Assembly: GCA_036898135.1 (NCBI GenBank)
Contig: CM072513.1
Location: forward strand, 75,677,625-75,741,624
DNA from: Oncomelania hupensis
Taxonomy: Eukaryota > Mollusca > Gastropoda > Littorinimorpha > Pomatiopsidae
DNA: 64,000 bases
Reading direction: 5' to 3'
Below, piece after piece: positions 31,717 through 41,724 of this stretch. Position 1 is the stretch's first letter, and every line of letters starts with the position of its first letter. Made by a program: the position numbers and the translations under genes. The notes under the pieces were generated by a model, which saw only the letters and a program-made list of their open reading frames with translations, was not told the DNA's origin and did no database searches.

Positions 31717-34437
31717 ACGACTATGACTGTGTTTTATGTATTTTACGAACAAAAGTTCAGGATAGACATTTAAGAAAATGTGAGTTTTCAGTCCAGAGCG
31801 AAAGGAAATAGATGATTCGACATAGTGCAGAGTTAAAAGAATAGAATTCCAAACTGTAGGGGCTGAAAAGCAGAATGATAGTTCGCCAAAAGTGTGTGTT
31901 TTCATACAGAGAATACGAAACTGGCGACTGTCAGAAGATGAGCGGAGAGATCTTGATGGTGTATAGAAGTGGACTTACTCGGAGAGATACAATGGACCAG
32001 ATATATAGTAACAGCTTTAAAGCAAAGGCTTGCAATGTTACTCTGTATTGTGTTCTCCGCGGGAAGCCAATGCAGTGATTTCAAATGAGAAGTGACGTGA
32101 TCTGATTTTGGAACACGCAATATGCGGCGAGCAGCTTTATTTGGTATCTTTGCAGTTTGTGCAGCAGACAGGGCAACCATAGAGAAGGGCGTTACAATAG
32201 TCAAGCCTAGACAGGATGAAGGCAGAGACAAGAGTCTGAGTAGCACTGACAGAAAGGAGATGGCGGATGGAGCTTATGCGACGCAATTCAAAGTTCAAGA
32301 GAAGGTTGAGAATGTGAGGATGTAAAGTGAGATGTGGGTCAAGAATGACACCTAGGTGTTTGGCTGAGTGAGAGAAAGGAACAACAGAGTTACCAGCAAG
32401 AAGAGAACCAGGCAGTTTAGTAGTTGTTGACATTGGTGGAGAGGAAATGAGGATGACTTCTGTCTCATCATCATTTAGTTTTAAGTTCATTGGAAGTCAT
32501 CCAGGACTTGACATCGCATATGCACTCTTGTATAGAACTGATAATAGAGTCAACGTTCTGATGAACTTGGGGAAAAGACCCAGTAACCAGAGAGTTATTT
32601 ATTATCTTTGTGAGATAGGGAAGAACAACATCCAAACATTCAAAAAGCTGAGAGATGGGTATGGGATCCAGTTCACAAGTTTTAAGAGCAGATTGCTTGA
32701 TGAGTTTTGAGACATCATGTCTCACTGACAGGAGAAAAACGGGTCAGTGGAACGCCATGAAATGGTTTACACAGAGGATGAGAGTCAGAGGGCTGAGAGT
32801 CAAGATCATTCCTGAACCTTTCAACCTTTCTGACAAAGGGTTCAGAAAAGTTGTTTGGTAGTGATAAAGGAGGACACAGAGTAGGGAGCTGTGGTTTGAC
32901 TTCTGGCCCAGAGTGTTTGTGATCCGATACAACGCTTAACTAGAGTGCGCTTGATCAATTTCGGTGCTAAGAAACAGATACATGTATTTTGCTTTGTGAA
33001 CTAAAAACGCTACAAAATCTTTGGCTCATGAACAATAAGCCGAGTAGCTCTCCACTTCCTCTCTGCAGTGCGACGCTGTCTCTTAGCCTGAAGCAATTCC
33101 TCACTAACAAGGCCAAACCAAAGAGAAGGCTTTCTACAAGATACTTTACGCCGGGTAGCGGGGGCATGCTTGTCCAGCACCGCTTGAGGGCAGTGTTGTA
33201 CTGGTCAGCAGTGCAGACCTCAAGCTGAGCAAGCTCTGCCTGCAAGTCCTTATGGAAAACTACACTCTGGCAATAATAATAATGATAATAAATAATAATG
33301 ATAATACTGGATGCTATATACGCGCCTTTCCCCAAATCAATCAGACTCAAAGCGCGGCGATCTGTACCAACATACAGGCACACCTGTCTCATCCACCCTC
33401 ACACACACACACACAACAAATACACATCCATCACTCAAACAGGTGGTGTAAATGCAGGGAGATCGCTATTGGAAGACGGAAAGAAACTCGAATTTTTAAT
33501 TTTGAAATTAATAGCGCGACGTTGCGAATCACGCGATGCACAGGAGTGTGGGCAGGAATGACCATGATGAATTGTGAAGCAACACAAAAGTGGTCCTATT
33601 CAAGGGCACGAGTCACCTCGGAAGAAAGATGAACACCATCAGAGGGCCTCACAATCACAAGGTCTAGGATGTTGCCATGCTGTGGGTGGACTCGGTAATT
33701 GTTAAAGATCAAACATATTAATGTGTTCTAAAAACGTAACAGCGCTAGCTACGATCATGTAAACAATCGACATGAAAATTAAAATCACCAGAAATTGATT
33801 TACAATAATCTAATAAGTCAGGAAACTGATAAAATAACATTGTCTCCGTAAGTTTGTTCTTGAGCGTGGGCCAGGTACATAACACACACATAATGTGCAA
33901 CGCACAGTGTGTAGAGGTCAAAGACACTTGCAACAGTTCAAAAGTAGTGTGTGTGTGAATGAGAACTGTGAAGTAAATGTCAAATTTTTAGCTAGGCTGT
34001 CCTTGTAGATGACAACAATGCGCTGCCACCACCACGACGACCTCAGGGACGAGGAACTGATGACTTTATTGCGCATCCACTGGGTGTCAGATCAGCACAC
34101 AGTGCTTCGTTGCCACGGGCCTTTGACCAAGTCTCAACAATGAACTTCATGTCCAAGTTCTCGTCAACAACGAAAGGAAATGTTTCAGTTCTCTTTTCAC
34201 CAGAGTTAGATTCTATTGACTGTGCATTACACGATGCAACCTTAAGACCATTTGATTGTTCACGAACAGGGGACGAAGAAACAAGGGGAATGGTGATCAA
34301 GTTGTTGGTGTTGACTGCTACATTAGGTCTTCCATGTCGTCGAGTGGTGCTTGAGACAGGCGATGAGGAATAACTTTTCGACGAGTACACACCGAGATCG
34401 TTTATGTCAAGACAACGTATTACATACTAGCAGGGCA
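31624..34437 (-). pseudogene. CR1/L2-like LINE, EN to 3' end, internally deleted
   Basis: The minus strand carries LINE domains in order. Endonuclease start: VASCNAQSI and NLDMKFIVETW (about 34150-34300). Endonuclease core: SGDFNFHVD (about 33760-33800). Endonuclease end: ILDLVIVRPSDGVHLSSEVT (about 33610-33670). Linker: QLEVCTADQYNTALKRC (about 33170-33240). RT start: CELDPIPISQLFECLDVV (about 32640-32690). The frame then jumps from GSFPQVHQNVDS to CDVKSWMTSNEL, so the central RT palm with the catalytic Asp pair is missing. The distal part follows: HLGVILDPHL, LSRLDYCNALL, LHWLPA, TVWNSI. Frameshifts and stops occur, and SINE-A sits between endonuclease and linker. A (CA)n lies in the 3' UTR at 31675-31716. 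Confidence 0.8.
33271..33511 (-). mobile_element. SINE-A, 5'-truncated copy inside the LINE
   Basis: GGATGCTATATACGCGCCTTTC and AAAGCGCGGCGATCTGTACCAA are the reverse of the SINE-A 3' half, preceded by an (AAT)-type tail. The tRNA-like head is missing. It separates the linker and endonuclease parts of the surrounding LINE. Confidence 0.8.
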
Positions 34438-34574
34438 GGTTCACACAAGGGCTCGGCTCCAGTGACATAGTTATAATGTTTACATAACAAATTCAATGTG
34501 ATATAAACAGTCGAATTTCACACAAGAAAAACGTAGTAGGTATGATCAATAAAATACTAACAGGCCATTGTATG

Positions 34575-35022
34575 ATTGATTGATTTATTGTTGCTTTAGG
34601 TCCAGCGGACTCTTCCGAGCCAAATCAGGACCGGACAACCCCCGATCCGCATAAAAGATCTGCCGAAACAACCCTAGTGGGAAAATTGAATGCCCTCCAC
34701 CGGCCAGTCACTTTACAATAAAGACATCCCACGCGGGGTACGGCTGAGGGTTGACCTCAACTACGCGAACCCCCCGGTTACAAAACAAAATAGAATACAA
34801 CCATCATTATAAATCATCAACAAAACACATACATATAAAATGCCTATAGTGCGAAATAATACAATCATAGGAAGCCCTAGTGACCACCCGGCAGAAAGCG
34901 TCCAACACTCCCAAGCTGATCCAACAGACCTCATACACAAACAAGGAGTCTTGTCCAGGAAGAGTTTTCAAGAAAAAAGGTAGGTCATTGATCTAGCGAA
35001 GAAGAAGAAAGTATAGCAGAGT
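34575..35022 (-). mobile_element. R705 copy 2, 3' part
   Basis: Nearly identical to 731-1180 of copy 1. The left flank 34562-34574 (AGGCCATTGTATG) recurs exactly at 45263-45275, the far side of the second part, so the element was one unit before the LTR retrotransposon entered at GATAG. Confidence 0.85.
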
Positions 35023-35027
35023 GATAG

Positions 35028-36617
35028 TGTCACAAAGAAAGGGGTTGGGGGGATGAGGATAGGCTCTTAATCCCTCGCACTGTGTTGCCTCCCTCGTTTA
35101 GGCCAACTTTGCGATGACATTCAAGGGATTAAGGCTGGGAGTTACTAAAGAATGAGAGACAGTCAAAAGGGCAGACGAGAAGGAAGGTAGGCTAAACTAG
35201 TCAAGAAATTCAAACGAGGGGGAGTCCAGGTGATACAGTTTCTAACTAGTCAGTTTTATTAAATAGAATTAGGTCGTCCGGGTTGGATACTCTAGGGGTG
35301 AGTCACTGAATATTGTCAATAATAGTTGGGAGTATCTTGGAGATATTCTGGGTGGGCGGCTTTGGAATGCTAGGGCGATTGAGGACTGATCTCATCACAG
35401 AGCAGGAGGATATCTGGATTGTTCAGGGTGCTTGGCCAGAGTATCTGCGAATTGTGGTGCTCGTGGGATGGTAACTTAGCTTCGGTTTGCGAAGGGCGGT
35501 GGTTGGTCCAGGATATTCTGGACAGTCGGCGGATCAAAGCCAGGCGTTAGCTTGGGTTGCCAATGCGGGTCAGTCGGTCACCGTCTTGAGTAATAGGCTT
35601 GATGGTGCAACTTCTGGGGGCGATACAGGGTGCGGTTTTCAGCCTTCGTGGCTGGCTGAGTGAGTGACGAAACTTGGGAGGTACGCTTCACATTGACGCC
35701 CTGGGTTGTCAGGGTTGCCTGCAGCGGGTCTGGCGTCTTATAGCTGGTACATGGCCGGTAAATTCGCCCTGACAGGAGCCGTCTGTAAAGGAGTACAGAC
35801 TCCAAATCAGCTAGGTACATATATCCTAGGTGCAGCGCCTGTTTGCGCGCGTGCCCATCAGATTTTCAAACTTGGTCGGACCGGTCAAGAGTTGCCCGGT
35901 TCGTACCAACAGTCCAACAATTGCAACCATGGCTATGGGGCTATTGTGGAGTTTACCGGCAGCCGCTAATATATGATAACTTCGGTGCCTTAAGATGGGG
36001 TGGCGGGCAACAGGGGCAGATATTTATACAGTGGGAACAGGGGAGAAGCAAATGGGGTAAATACAGGACAATGGGGGTGGCAGGCAAGGGGCTGTACTGG
36101 GGGACTTTAATCTATGTGGAGGGACAGCATGGTAAGGGGTATTTATACATGGGGCTAACAGGGAGCATACAAGTATAAATTCAAACATGGCATGTGTCAT
36201 CAACACGGCGGATAATATATACAAGGAATAAATACATGTCACAGCAACACATCAAGACAAAACCACAAACACGAACGTACATATCTACAGGACATACGAA
36301 CATGTTGGGCGATCGACGGGTGATGGGTATGCTAAATGACATAAAGTAAATCTCCTCTCTTACCTTGACTAAGACGGGTCGAATCACAAGAGTACTGCCG
36401 CAGCTCAGGGGTCACCGGTTGGTGGGACGTGTCCGGGCAGGCAGTTGCGTATTCGAAGATTAGAGGCTCGCGTCTGACAATGAGCCTGGGTTAGGCAGAG
36501 GTTTTAAGGGAGATCCCCGAGGGTCGGGGCTTAATCGGCTTAGACGGCTGAGCCAGCCAGCATTGGAGGGGTGACTGGTCAATCTCAGACTCAGAGGTGT
36601 ATCGCCCGCTTGTCACA
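35028..36617 (-). mobile_element. Gmr1-like element, 3' LTR (1,590 bp)
   Basis: Starts TGTCACAAAG and ends CTTGTCACA on the plus strand. The partner at 43422-45011 has exactly the same length and about 15 base differences by eye, so about 1% divergence. It is preceded by GATAG (35023-35027), the 5-bp target duplication. On the minus strand an AATAAA lies at 35255-35260. ORFs inside the LTR are not recognisable proteins. Confidence 0.92.
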
Positions 36618-36632
36618 GAGGCCCCCCCAAGG
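36618..36632 (-). promoter_or_regulatory. polypurine-tract-like site
   Basis: Read on the minus strand, CCTTGGGGGGGCCTC directly precedes the 3' LTR. The run of seven G is the position expected for the plus-strand primer. Confidence 0.5.
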
Positions 36633-37213
36633 AAAGAGGCGAGGTCGTAGGCCTCGACGGAGGTGCGGCCGATCAGCTCTGAGGTCTGCTCCGGGATGAG
36701 AAGATGGTTGCGATGGTCGGGGTGATGCGGGGCGATGCGGGGTTCCGGGTGGTAGATGGCGGATGCCCAAGGCTGGGGTCCGCGGAGCTGCCGGGTTTCG
36801 GCGACGGTTAGTGGGCGGCGGCGGGTACGAATGCTGGGGCGTCGGCCCTCAGTGGGGACTCGGTGGAGTCGGTTGCGGGATGGTGGCTGACGGTGATCTG
36901 TGCGGGGGCGAAGCTTTCTGCGGGGCTTGCGTGGCGGCGCTATGTCGGAGACGTAGGGGGGACGGGGTGGAGCGATGGCTCCGGCTTGTGGCAGAGCCTC
37001 TTCTTCTGTCCTTACTACCTGCTGCTGGGATAGCGGGACGGGGTACGGTTTCTGGCAGACGGGTGTGGGGTCCGTCAGGGTTAGTTGAACTTCTTCTAGG
37101 TCCGTCCTCCCAGGTATGTCGGTAGGTACTTCCTTGTACTCGGCTACGATGGCGCGTATTTGGCGTTGCTGGCCAGCGGGGAGTGAGGGGTCCAGAGATA
37201 CGTCTTCGCCGTA
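36633..37213 (-). pseudogene. Gmr1-like pol, truncated RT remnant
   Basis: The minus strand is open without an initiating ATG and reads DPSLPAGQQRQIRAIV, then VPTDIPGRTDL, LTLTDPTPVCQKPYPVPLS, and GAIAPP-RPPYVSDI. This is the N-terminal block of a Ty3/gypsy reverse transcriptase (PGRTDL and KPYP-P motifs). The next ~110 codons are Arg/Pro-rich and do not contain the RT catalytic box (DD) or RNase H, so the domain has an internal deletion. It lies downstream of integrase in transcription order. Confidence 0.7.
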
Positions 37214-37241
37214 TCAGCCGCGTTCCGCCGCGTCGCCGGGA

Positions 37242-38324
37242 ATGGGGAGAGGAAGAGGTAAGGCGTTTACTCCTATTCGCTTACCAACTGATCGTCTACT
37301 TGCGTCTGGAGGCGGTTCTGACAAGACTGACGTCAGGGAGTTGAAACAGGAATCCGCGGAAGAACTTAGTGTTAGGGATATGCTTGAGTTCATAATGCGG
37401 AGGGACGAGCTTGAGAGGAGGGACCGAGAGAAGGAAAGAGAGGAAAGGGAAAGGAGAGAAGAAGCAGATAAGGCCGAAAAAGCTCAACTTCTGGATCTTT
37501 TGTCGAGTCAAGTCCGTCAGTCTGCAAAGAAATCTGAAGGGTTGTTTCAGCCAGCCGAGATAAGTCTCCCGCCTTATGATGAGAAGGAAGATCTAGACTT
37601 GTATTTGACTCAGTTCGAGCGGCTGGCGACTGTCATGAAGTGGAGAAAGGATACTTGGGCCATTAGATTGTCCACTAGGCTTCAGGGTAAGGCTAGAGAA
37701 GTCTTGGATAGGCTTAAACCTGAGGTGGCACTCTCTGGCTACGATGAACTGAAGAACGCGTTGCTAGCAAGATTTCAACTGACAGCTGAGACGTACAGGC
37801 TCAAGTTGAGGACCTCTAAGAAAGCAAACGATGAGTATTTTCCTCAGTTTGCCGTTCGACTAGAATTGTGGTTGAAACGCTGGATGTCCTTGAGTGAGAA
37901 GGATGAAAAGTTTGAGGATCTGAGAGACTTGATCTTGTTGGAGCAGCTACTCAAATCGATGACACCGGAAATTGCGACTCATGTACGTGAGAGGGTACCC
38001 AAGAACGTCACAGAGGCTGCGAAGATCGCTGAGGTGTACGTGGAAGCTCGGCAGACCACCTGCAGACCGACTCTTCCACCGGAGCAAGCACCTGAGGAAA
38101 GGAATCGTGGAAGAGGCGGCAGCCACAGTAACTCAACCTCTGAGGTATCAGACTTCAAGGGATCTCCCAAGCAGAGGAGTGGTTCTTTCCATTGTGGTGG
38201 TCCACATCTTCGGAGAGACTGTCCCAAACTCAAGGCAAGCGCTTCTGTAGCTCGTCTACAGGACCCTGTCGGAGCAGACTACCTCAGTCGACTGAATGGT
38301 AGAGGTCGGGAAGATAATGTCTAG
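37242..38324 (+). pseudogene. gag of a second Ty3/gypsy element, antisense insertion
   Basis: The frame is open from 37116, but its first ~32 codons lie antisense to the RT remnant, so I take Met at 37242 (MGRGRGKAF) as the first plausible start. A Glu/Arg-rich coiled-coil stretch (DELERRDREKEREERER) is followed by the gag core with YLTQFERLA, W-x-IRLSTRLQGKARE, LKNALLARFQL and LILLEQLLKSM. A broken zinc knuckle (FHCGGPHLRRDC, first Cys replaced by Ser) is near the end. The C-terminal DYLSRLNGRGRED looks like the end of a pol frame, which suggests that pol was deleted and its tail joined to gag. No protease, RT or integrase of this element is present, and no 5' LTR. Confidence 0.75.
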
Positions 38325-38423
38325 ACCATCTTGGGCATGATGAACATTTCGCTGTGAGAATATTTAAGATTCTCAAGTGTAGCGTTACATTTTAGAGGTT
38401 ACGATACACGTTTCGTCTTAAAT

Positions 38424-38433
38424 CGGGGGGTAT
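38424..38433 (+). promoter_or_regulatory. polypurine-tract-like site of the inserted element
   Basis: CGGGGGGTAT directly precedes the LTR-like start TGTCACAATT. Confidence 0.5.
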
Positions 38434-39962
38434 TGTCACAATTATTGTGGATAGCCGAAACGTGTTCTCTGATAAGCTGTTCCTTCACACAGTCAATTGT
38501 TGGTGTTTGTATCTGAGTGGTTTTGTTGTTGATAAAATTTCTTTTCTAATGCGTGTGACACGTGCAGCAAGCGCTGTGTACTCTGACCTGAGACGGAATG
38601 TGTGAACGGTTGTTTTATATTTTTCTACTGTTTTTTGGGTTCAGCGGAGAATTCGTAGAGGAGTGGTATTTGAAATTTCGAAGAGGAAAGACTTAGTCTT
38701 TTGCCGAGTTCTGATCGTTGGCGATCAGGGTATATCCTAGCAAGTGTGAAATGAGGAGGCTTGCGTAGGAGAGGTTTTCCTAGTCAAGGTGCCTGTCTTG
38801 AGTCTCAGAGGAGGTAAGGGAGGAAGAACCATCCATTATCTGTTGTATTGTGCTTGTCTTTATTTTTCCTGTCTTTGTGTTGTCTTGCTCGTTGGTTAGT
38901 TTTGGGTAGAGGGGGGGGGGGGGGGTTGGTAGAGGGCGGATGGGTTTTATGCTGCACCTTTTTCTTTTCATTTGTAAATAGATGTATACACCTTATCATG
39001 GTGGGCTTGTGTGGTTGTTATTGTTACATTTTTTCCAGACGGTTGTAGGATAACTTGAGTAAAATTTTTGATGTTTGCTTTTGCCTAACTGTATATAATG
39101 TTGCATTGAGTAGTGTTTCTGTAAGCCTGGTTGGGTAAATTCTACACAGTCGAGGGTTGGGACTAAATTTTGAGTTCATCCTTACTTGGCATTAACTTGG
39201 CCGTGTAGGCTTCCCTGTTTTATCCTTTGGAGGTGACGCTGATGTATGGGTTGTCGGGGAGACAACTGGATCCTTGGTGCAACTGCTGAAGATGTAAGGA
39301 GGCGCCATCTAAAACCATCCCACCGATCTGATCTAAGGGCTAGGCCGTGCCAGATCAGATTCAGCTCAACTGTTACCACTCGATCCGATCCAAGGGTTAG
39401 GCCGTGCCGGATCGCATCGACGTCGTCAGTCATCAGTGGATCGGGGCGACGCTGCGCAAGTGAGGACGTCCTGCGTTAAACTACCGCACGTTCTGCGGCA
39501 GCGATTTGAGGACTCGAACCAACCCAATAAGTTAAGTGTTATACTTAATGACGGAAATTACCCACTGGGCATAGCGCAACCCGAACTGTGTTGGATCCTA
39601 CATTGGTCCCTTGACTCTGTACACTAGCTGTTCCCGAGGAGGAGAACCGTTGTCTTGTGTGTGATGTGATACGTTTTATATTTGTTGACTCGTCCTAAAC
39701 TTCATTGTTGTTTATTACAGTTTTGGGTACGGGATAGTTAAAAGGGGAGTGGCGGGAGTAGGGGAAGGGGTTGAATTTAGGTGGCAGGTATTAGCTAGTG
39801 GGGTGATTATTGTTTATTTGTTTTAGATTTAATAAATTCTTGTTAATCGTACACTGGACTGGCTTGTCTATTAGTTAGACTTTAAGGGAATCTTTATTCT
39901 TATTCTGTCTGTCTTCTGCCTCTATGATCATTCTGTATTAGCTTTTCCCTTAAATCGTGACA
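38434..39962 (+). mobile_element. LTR of the antisense gypsy element (single copy)
   Basis: Begins TGTCACAATT after a G-run and ends AATCGTGACA, giving TGTCAC/GTGACA inverted ends over 1,529 bp. AATAAA is at 39831-39836. The right end abuts the integrase C-terminus of the Gmr1-like pol, which is the reason for placing the boundary at 39962. Only one LTR exists, since the 5' LTR is missing. A G-run lies at 38910-38925. Confidence 0.6.
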
Positions 39963-41724
39963 TCCCTTGTAGCGGAAATTCGGCGACGCCGGTCTCTGTT
40001 CCGTCCACTTCGACGGCCAGCGCGACCGTGAGTAGCGAGTGGGTGTCCGGGGCGACGGCGGGCTGTTCCAGGTACCGCTTGAGCAGGTTGATGTGGTGGG
40101 TCCTGGGTTTTCCGCCTACCTCGATGCGGTAGGTGGTCCGTGAGAGTTTCTCCAGCACCGGGTAGGGTCCTTGCCAAGCTATGTCGAGCTTGTTCGTGCC
40201 GCTGGGGAGAAGTAGTAGGACCTGGTCTCCTACTTGCAGTTCTCGGTCGCGGGCGCGGCGATTATGATATCGGGCTTGTCTCTCTCTCGCCTTCTTCAGG
40301 TTGGCGGAGGCGGCTTTCCATGTGGCCTTGAGAGTCTCCTGGAGCTTGGTGACGTATTTCGTGGCGTCGACCGGTGCCTCGTCCAGTTTGGCGTCGGTCC
40401 AGCTACGTCGCAAGGCGGCTAGAGGTCCGGAGAGGGGTCTCCCAAAAAGCAACGTGGAAGGGGTGTATCCGGTGGAGGTGTGCGGGGTCTCCCGATATGC
40501 GAAGAGCGCTGACGTGACGTAGGTGTCCCACGCTTCCGGTTGTTCGTCGGCGATCTTGCGGATGATCGAGATGAGCGTCCCATTCAGGCGCTCGACCTGT
40601 CCGTTGCTGGCGGGGTGGTAGGGTGGAGTGCGGATATGCCGGATGCGAAGTAGGTGGAAAACTTCCTGCATGAGTTTTCCAGTGAACTGTGACCCATTGT
40701 CGGTCATGATGCTGTCCGGGAATCCGACTCGTGTGAAGATAGTGACGAGCGCGTCGGCGACTCGGGCGGCGTCAATCTTCGGCAGTGGAACGGCCTCACA
40801 CCACATAGAGCATGCGTCGACAAGGGTGAGCAGATACTGGTTCCGCTTCTTGATCCGCGGAAGGGGTCCTACTATGTCGACGGCTACTCGTTGGAAGGGC
40901 GTTCCTACGACGACGGTGGGGCTGATGGTTACCGGCACGGTGTGATGGCGGGGCGAGAATCGTTGGCACTGGCGGCAGAACTTGACGTAGCGCTTCACGT
41001 CTTCTGTCATCCCGGGCCAGTGGTACTGCGCGCTGATTCGTAGGGTGGTGGCTCCTATGCCCATATGTCCACTTAGGGGCATGCTGTGGCCAAGTTCCAG
41101 GACTTGGGGGCGAAGGGTCGCAGGTACGACGAGCTGTGAATGGTCGTCCTTCTGACGGTACAGGAGTCCGTCCTCGACGTAGAAGTCCCCGGTCTTGGGT
41201 GGAGTGCGTGCGGCGGGTAGCTTTCCGTAGCACTTGCGTAGGGTGACGTCTTCTTCTTGGGCCTTCCGGATCTGTTCCGGCATCTGGTTGGGTATCGGTG
41301 GTGGTGTCGCGGCTGTTTTCGCCTGGGCGCGCGTCTGGACGGCGGCCATCGACTCCACAGGCTGGGGCGGCATACCCAAGAATACGTAACGGCATCCTAA
41401 GATCAAATCATACAGGGGCTGGTCCATCACGGCGGCTTGGATGGATCCGGTGACGTAGCGGCTGGTGACTTTGATCCGGGCAATAGGGAGCGTGGTGCTG
41501 GGCTGTGACGCGTCGGCCAACTTCAGGGTGATCGTTTCGCCGGTCAAATCTTGTTCCCTGATGAGCGAGCGGCGGACGACGGCGTCGAAGGTTAGTCCGG
41601 TGTCGTATAGACAGTGTGCAGGGTGATCGTTGACTGTCACCTGCTCTGTGACGGCCGGGCGATCGTTGGGAGTGACGACTGGGGTTACTGGGTTCCCGTC
41701 GGGAGTGACTTGGCGTAGGGCCAA
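39928..41724 (-). CDS. pol: Gmr1-like pol: protease and integrase
   Basis: 598 codons as an ORF; the last ~9 codons (after FPLQGM, below 39963) come from the inserted LTR. Retropepsin: YDTG with catalytic Asp at residue 41 and LILGCRYV near 108-115. Integrase: zinc-binding H213, H220, C250, C253; catalytic core D283 (AVDIVG), D342 (MTDNGSQF), E378 (NGQVERLNG), a D,D(35)E spacing; GPY/F module WQGPYPVLEKL near 517-527; HHINLLKRY near 543-551. No RT lies between protease and integrase. The RT remnant instead follows integrase (36633-37213). This PR-INT-RT order is known for Gmr1-type Ty3/gypsy elements. The integrase looks catalytically complete. Translation probably depends on frameshifting from gag, since the two overlap in different frames. 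Confidence 0.88.
   Translation of the reverse strand: MALRQVTPDGNPVTPVVTPNDRPAVTEQVTVNDHPAHCLYDTGLTFDAVVRRSLIREQDLTGETITLKLADASQPSTTLPIARIKVTSRYVTGSIQAAVMDQPLYDLILGCRYVFLGMPPQPVESMAAVQTRAQAKTAATPPPIPNQMPEQIRKAQEEDVTLRKCYGKLPAARTPPKTGDFYVEDGLLYRQKDDHSQLVVPATLRPQVLELGHSMPLSGHMGIGATTLRISAQYHWPGMTEDVKRYVKFCRQCQRFSPRHHTVPVTISPTVVVGTPFQRVAVDIVGPLPRIKKRNQYLLTLVDACSMWCEAVPLPKIDAARVADALVTIFTRVGFPDSIMTDNGSQFTGKLMQEVFHLLRIRHIRTPPYHPASNGQVERLNGTLISIIRKIADEQPEAWDTYVTSALFAYRETPHTSTGYTPSTLLFGRPLSGPLAALRRSWTDAKLDEAPVDATKYVTKLQETLKATWKAASANLKKARERQARYHNRRARDRELQVGDQVLLLLPSGTNKLDIAWQGPYPVLEKLSRTTYRIEVGGKPRTHHINLLKRYLEQPAVAPDTHSLLTVALAVEVDGTETGVAEFPLQGMSRFKGKANTE

Noticed and set aside
35578..36387. Small ORFs repeated at 43972-44781
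   Set aside because: They are paired only because they lie in the two LTRs; no protein family.
36763..37125. 120-codon plus-strand Gly-rich frame
   Set aside because: Antisense to the RT remnant, GC-rich composition only.
38434..39962. Second LTR of the Gmr1-like element
   Set aside because: Opposite orientation, different sequence and length; it belongs to another element.
40796..41395. 199-codon minus frame, Arg/Pro-rich
   Set aside because: Alternative frame of the protease-integrase ORF; no domain.
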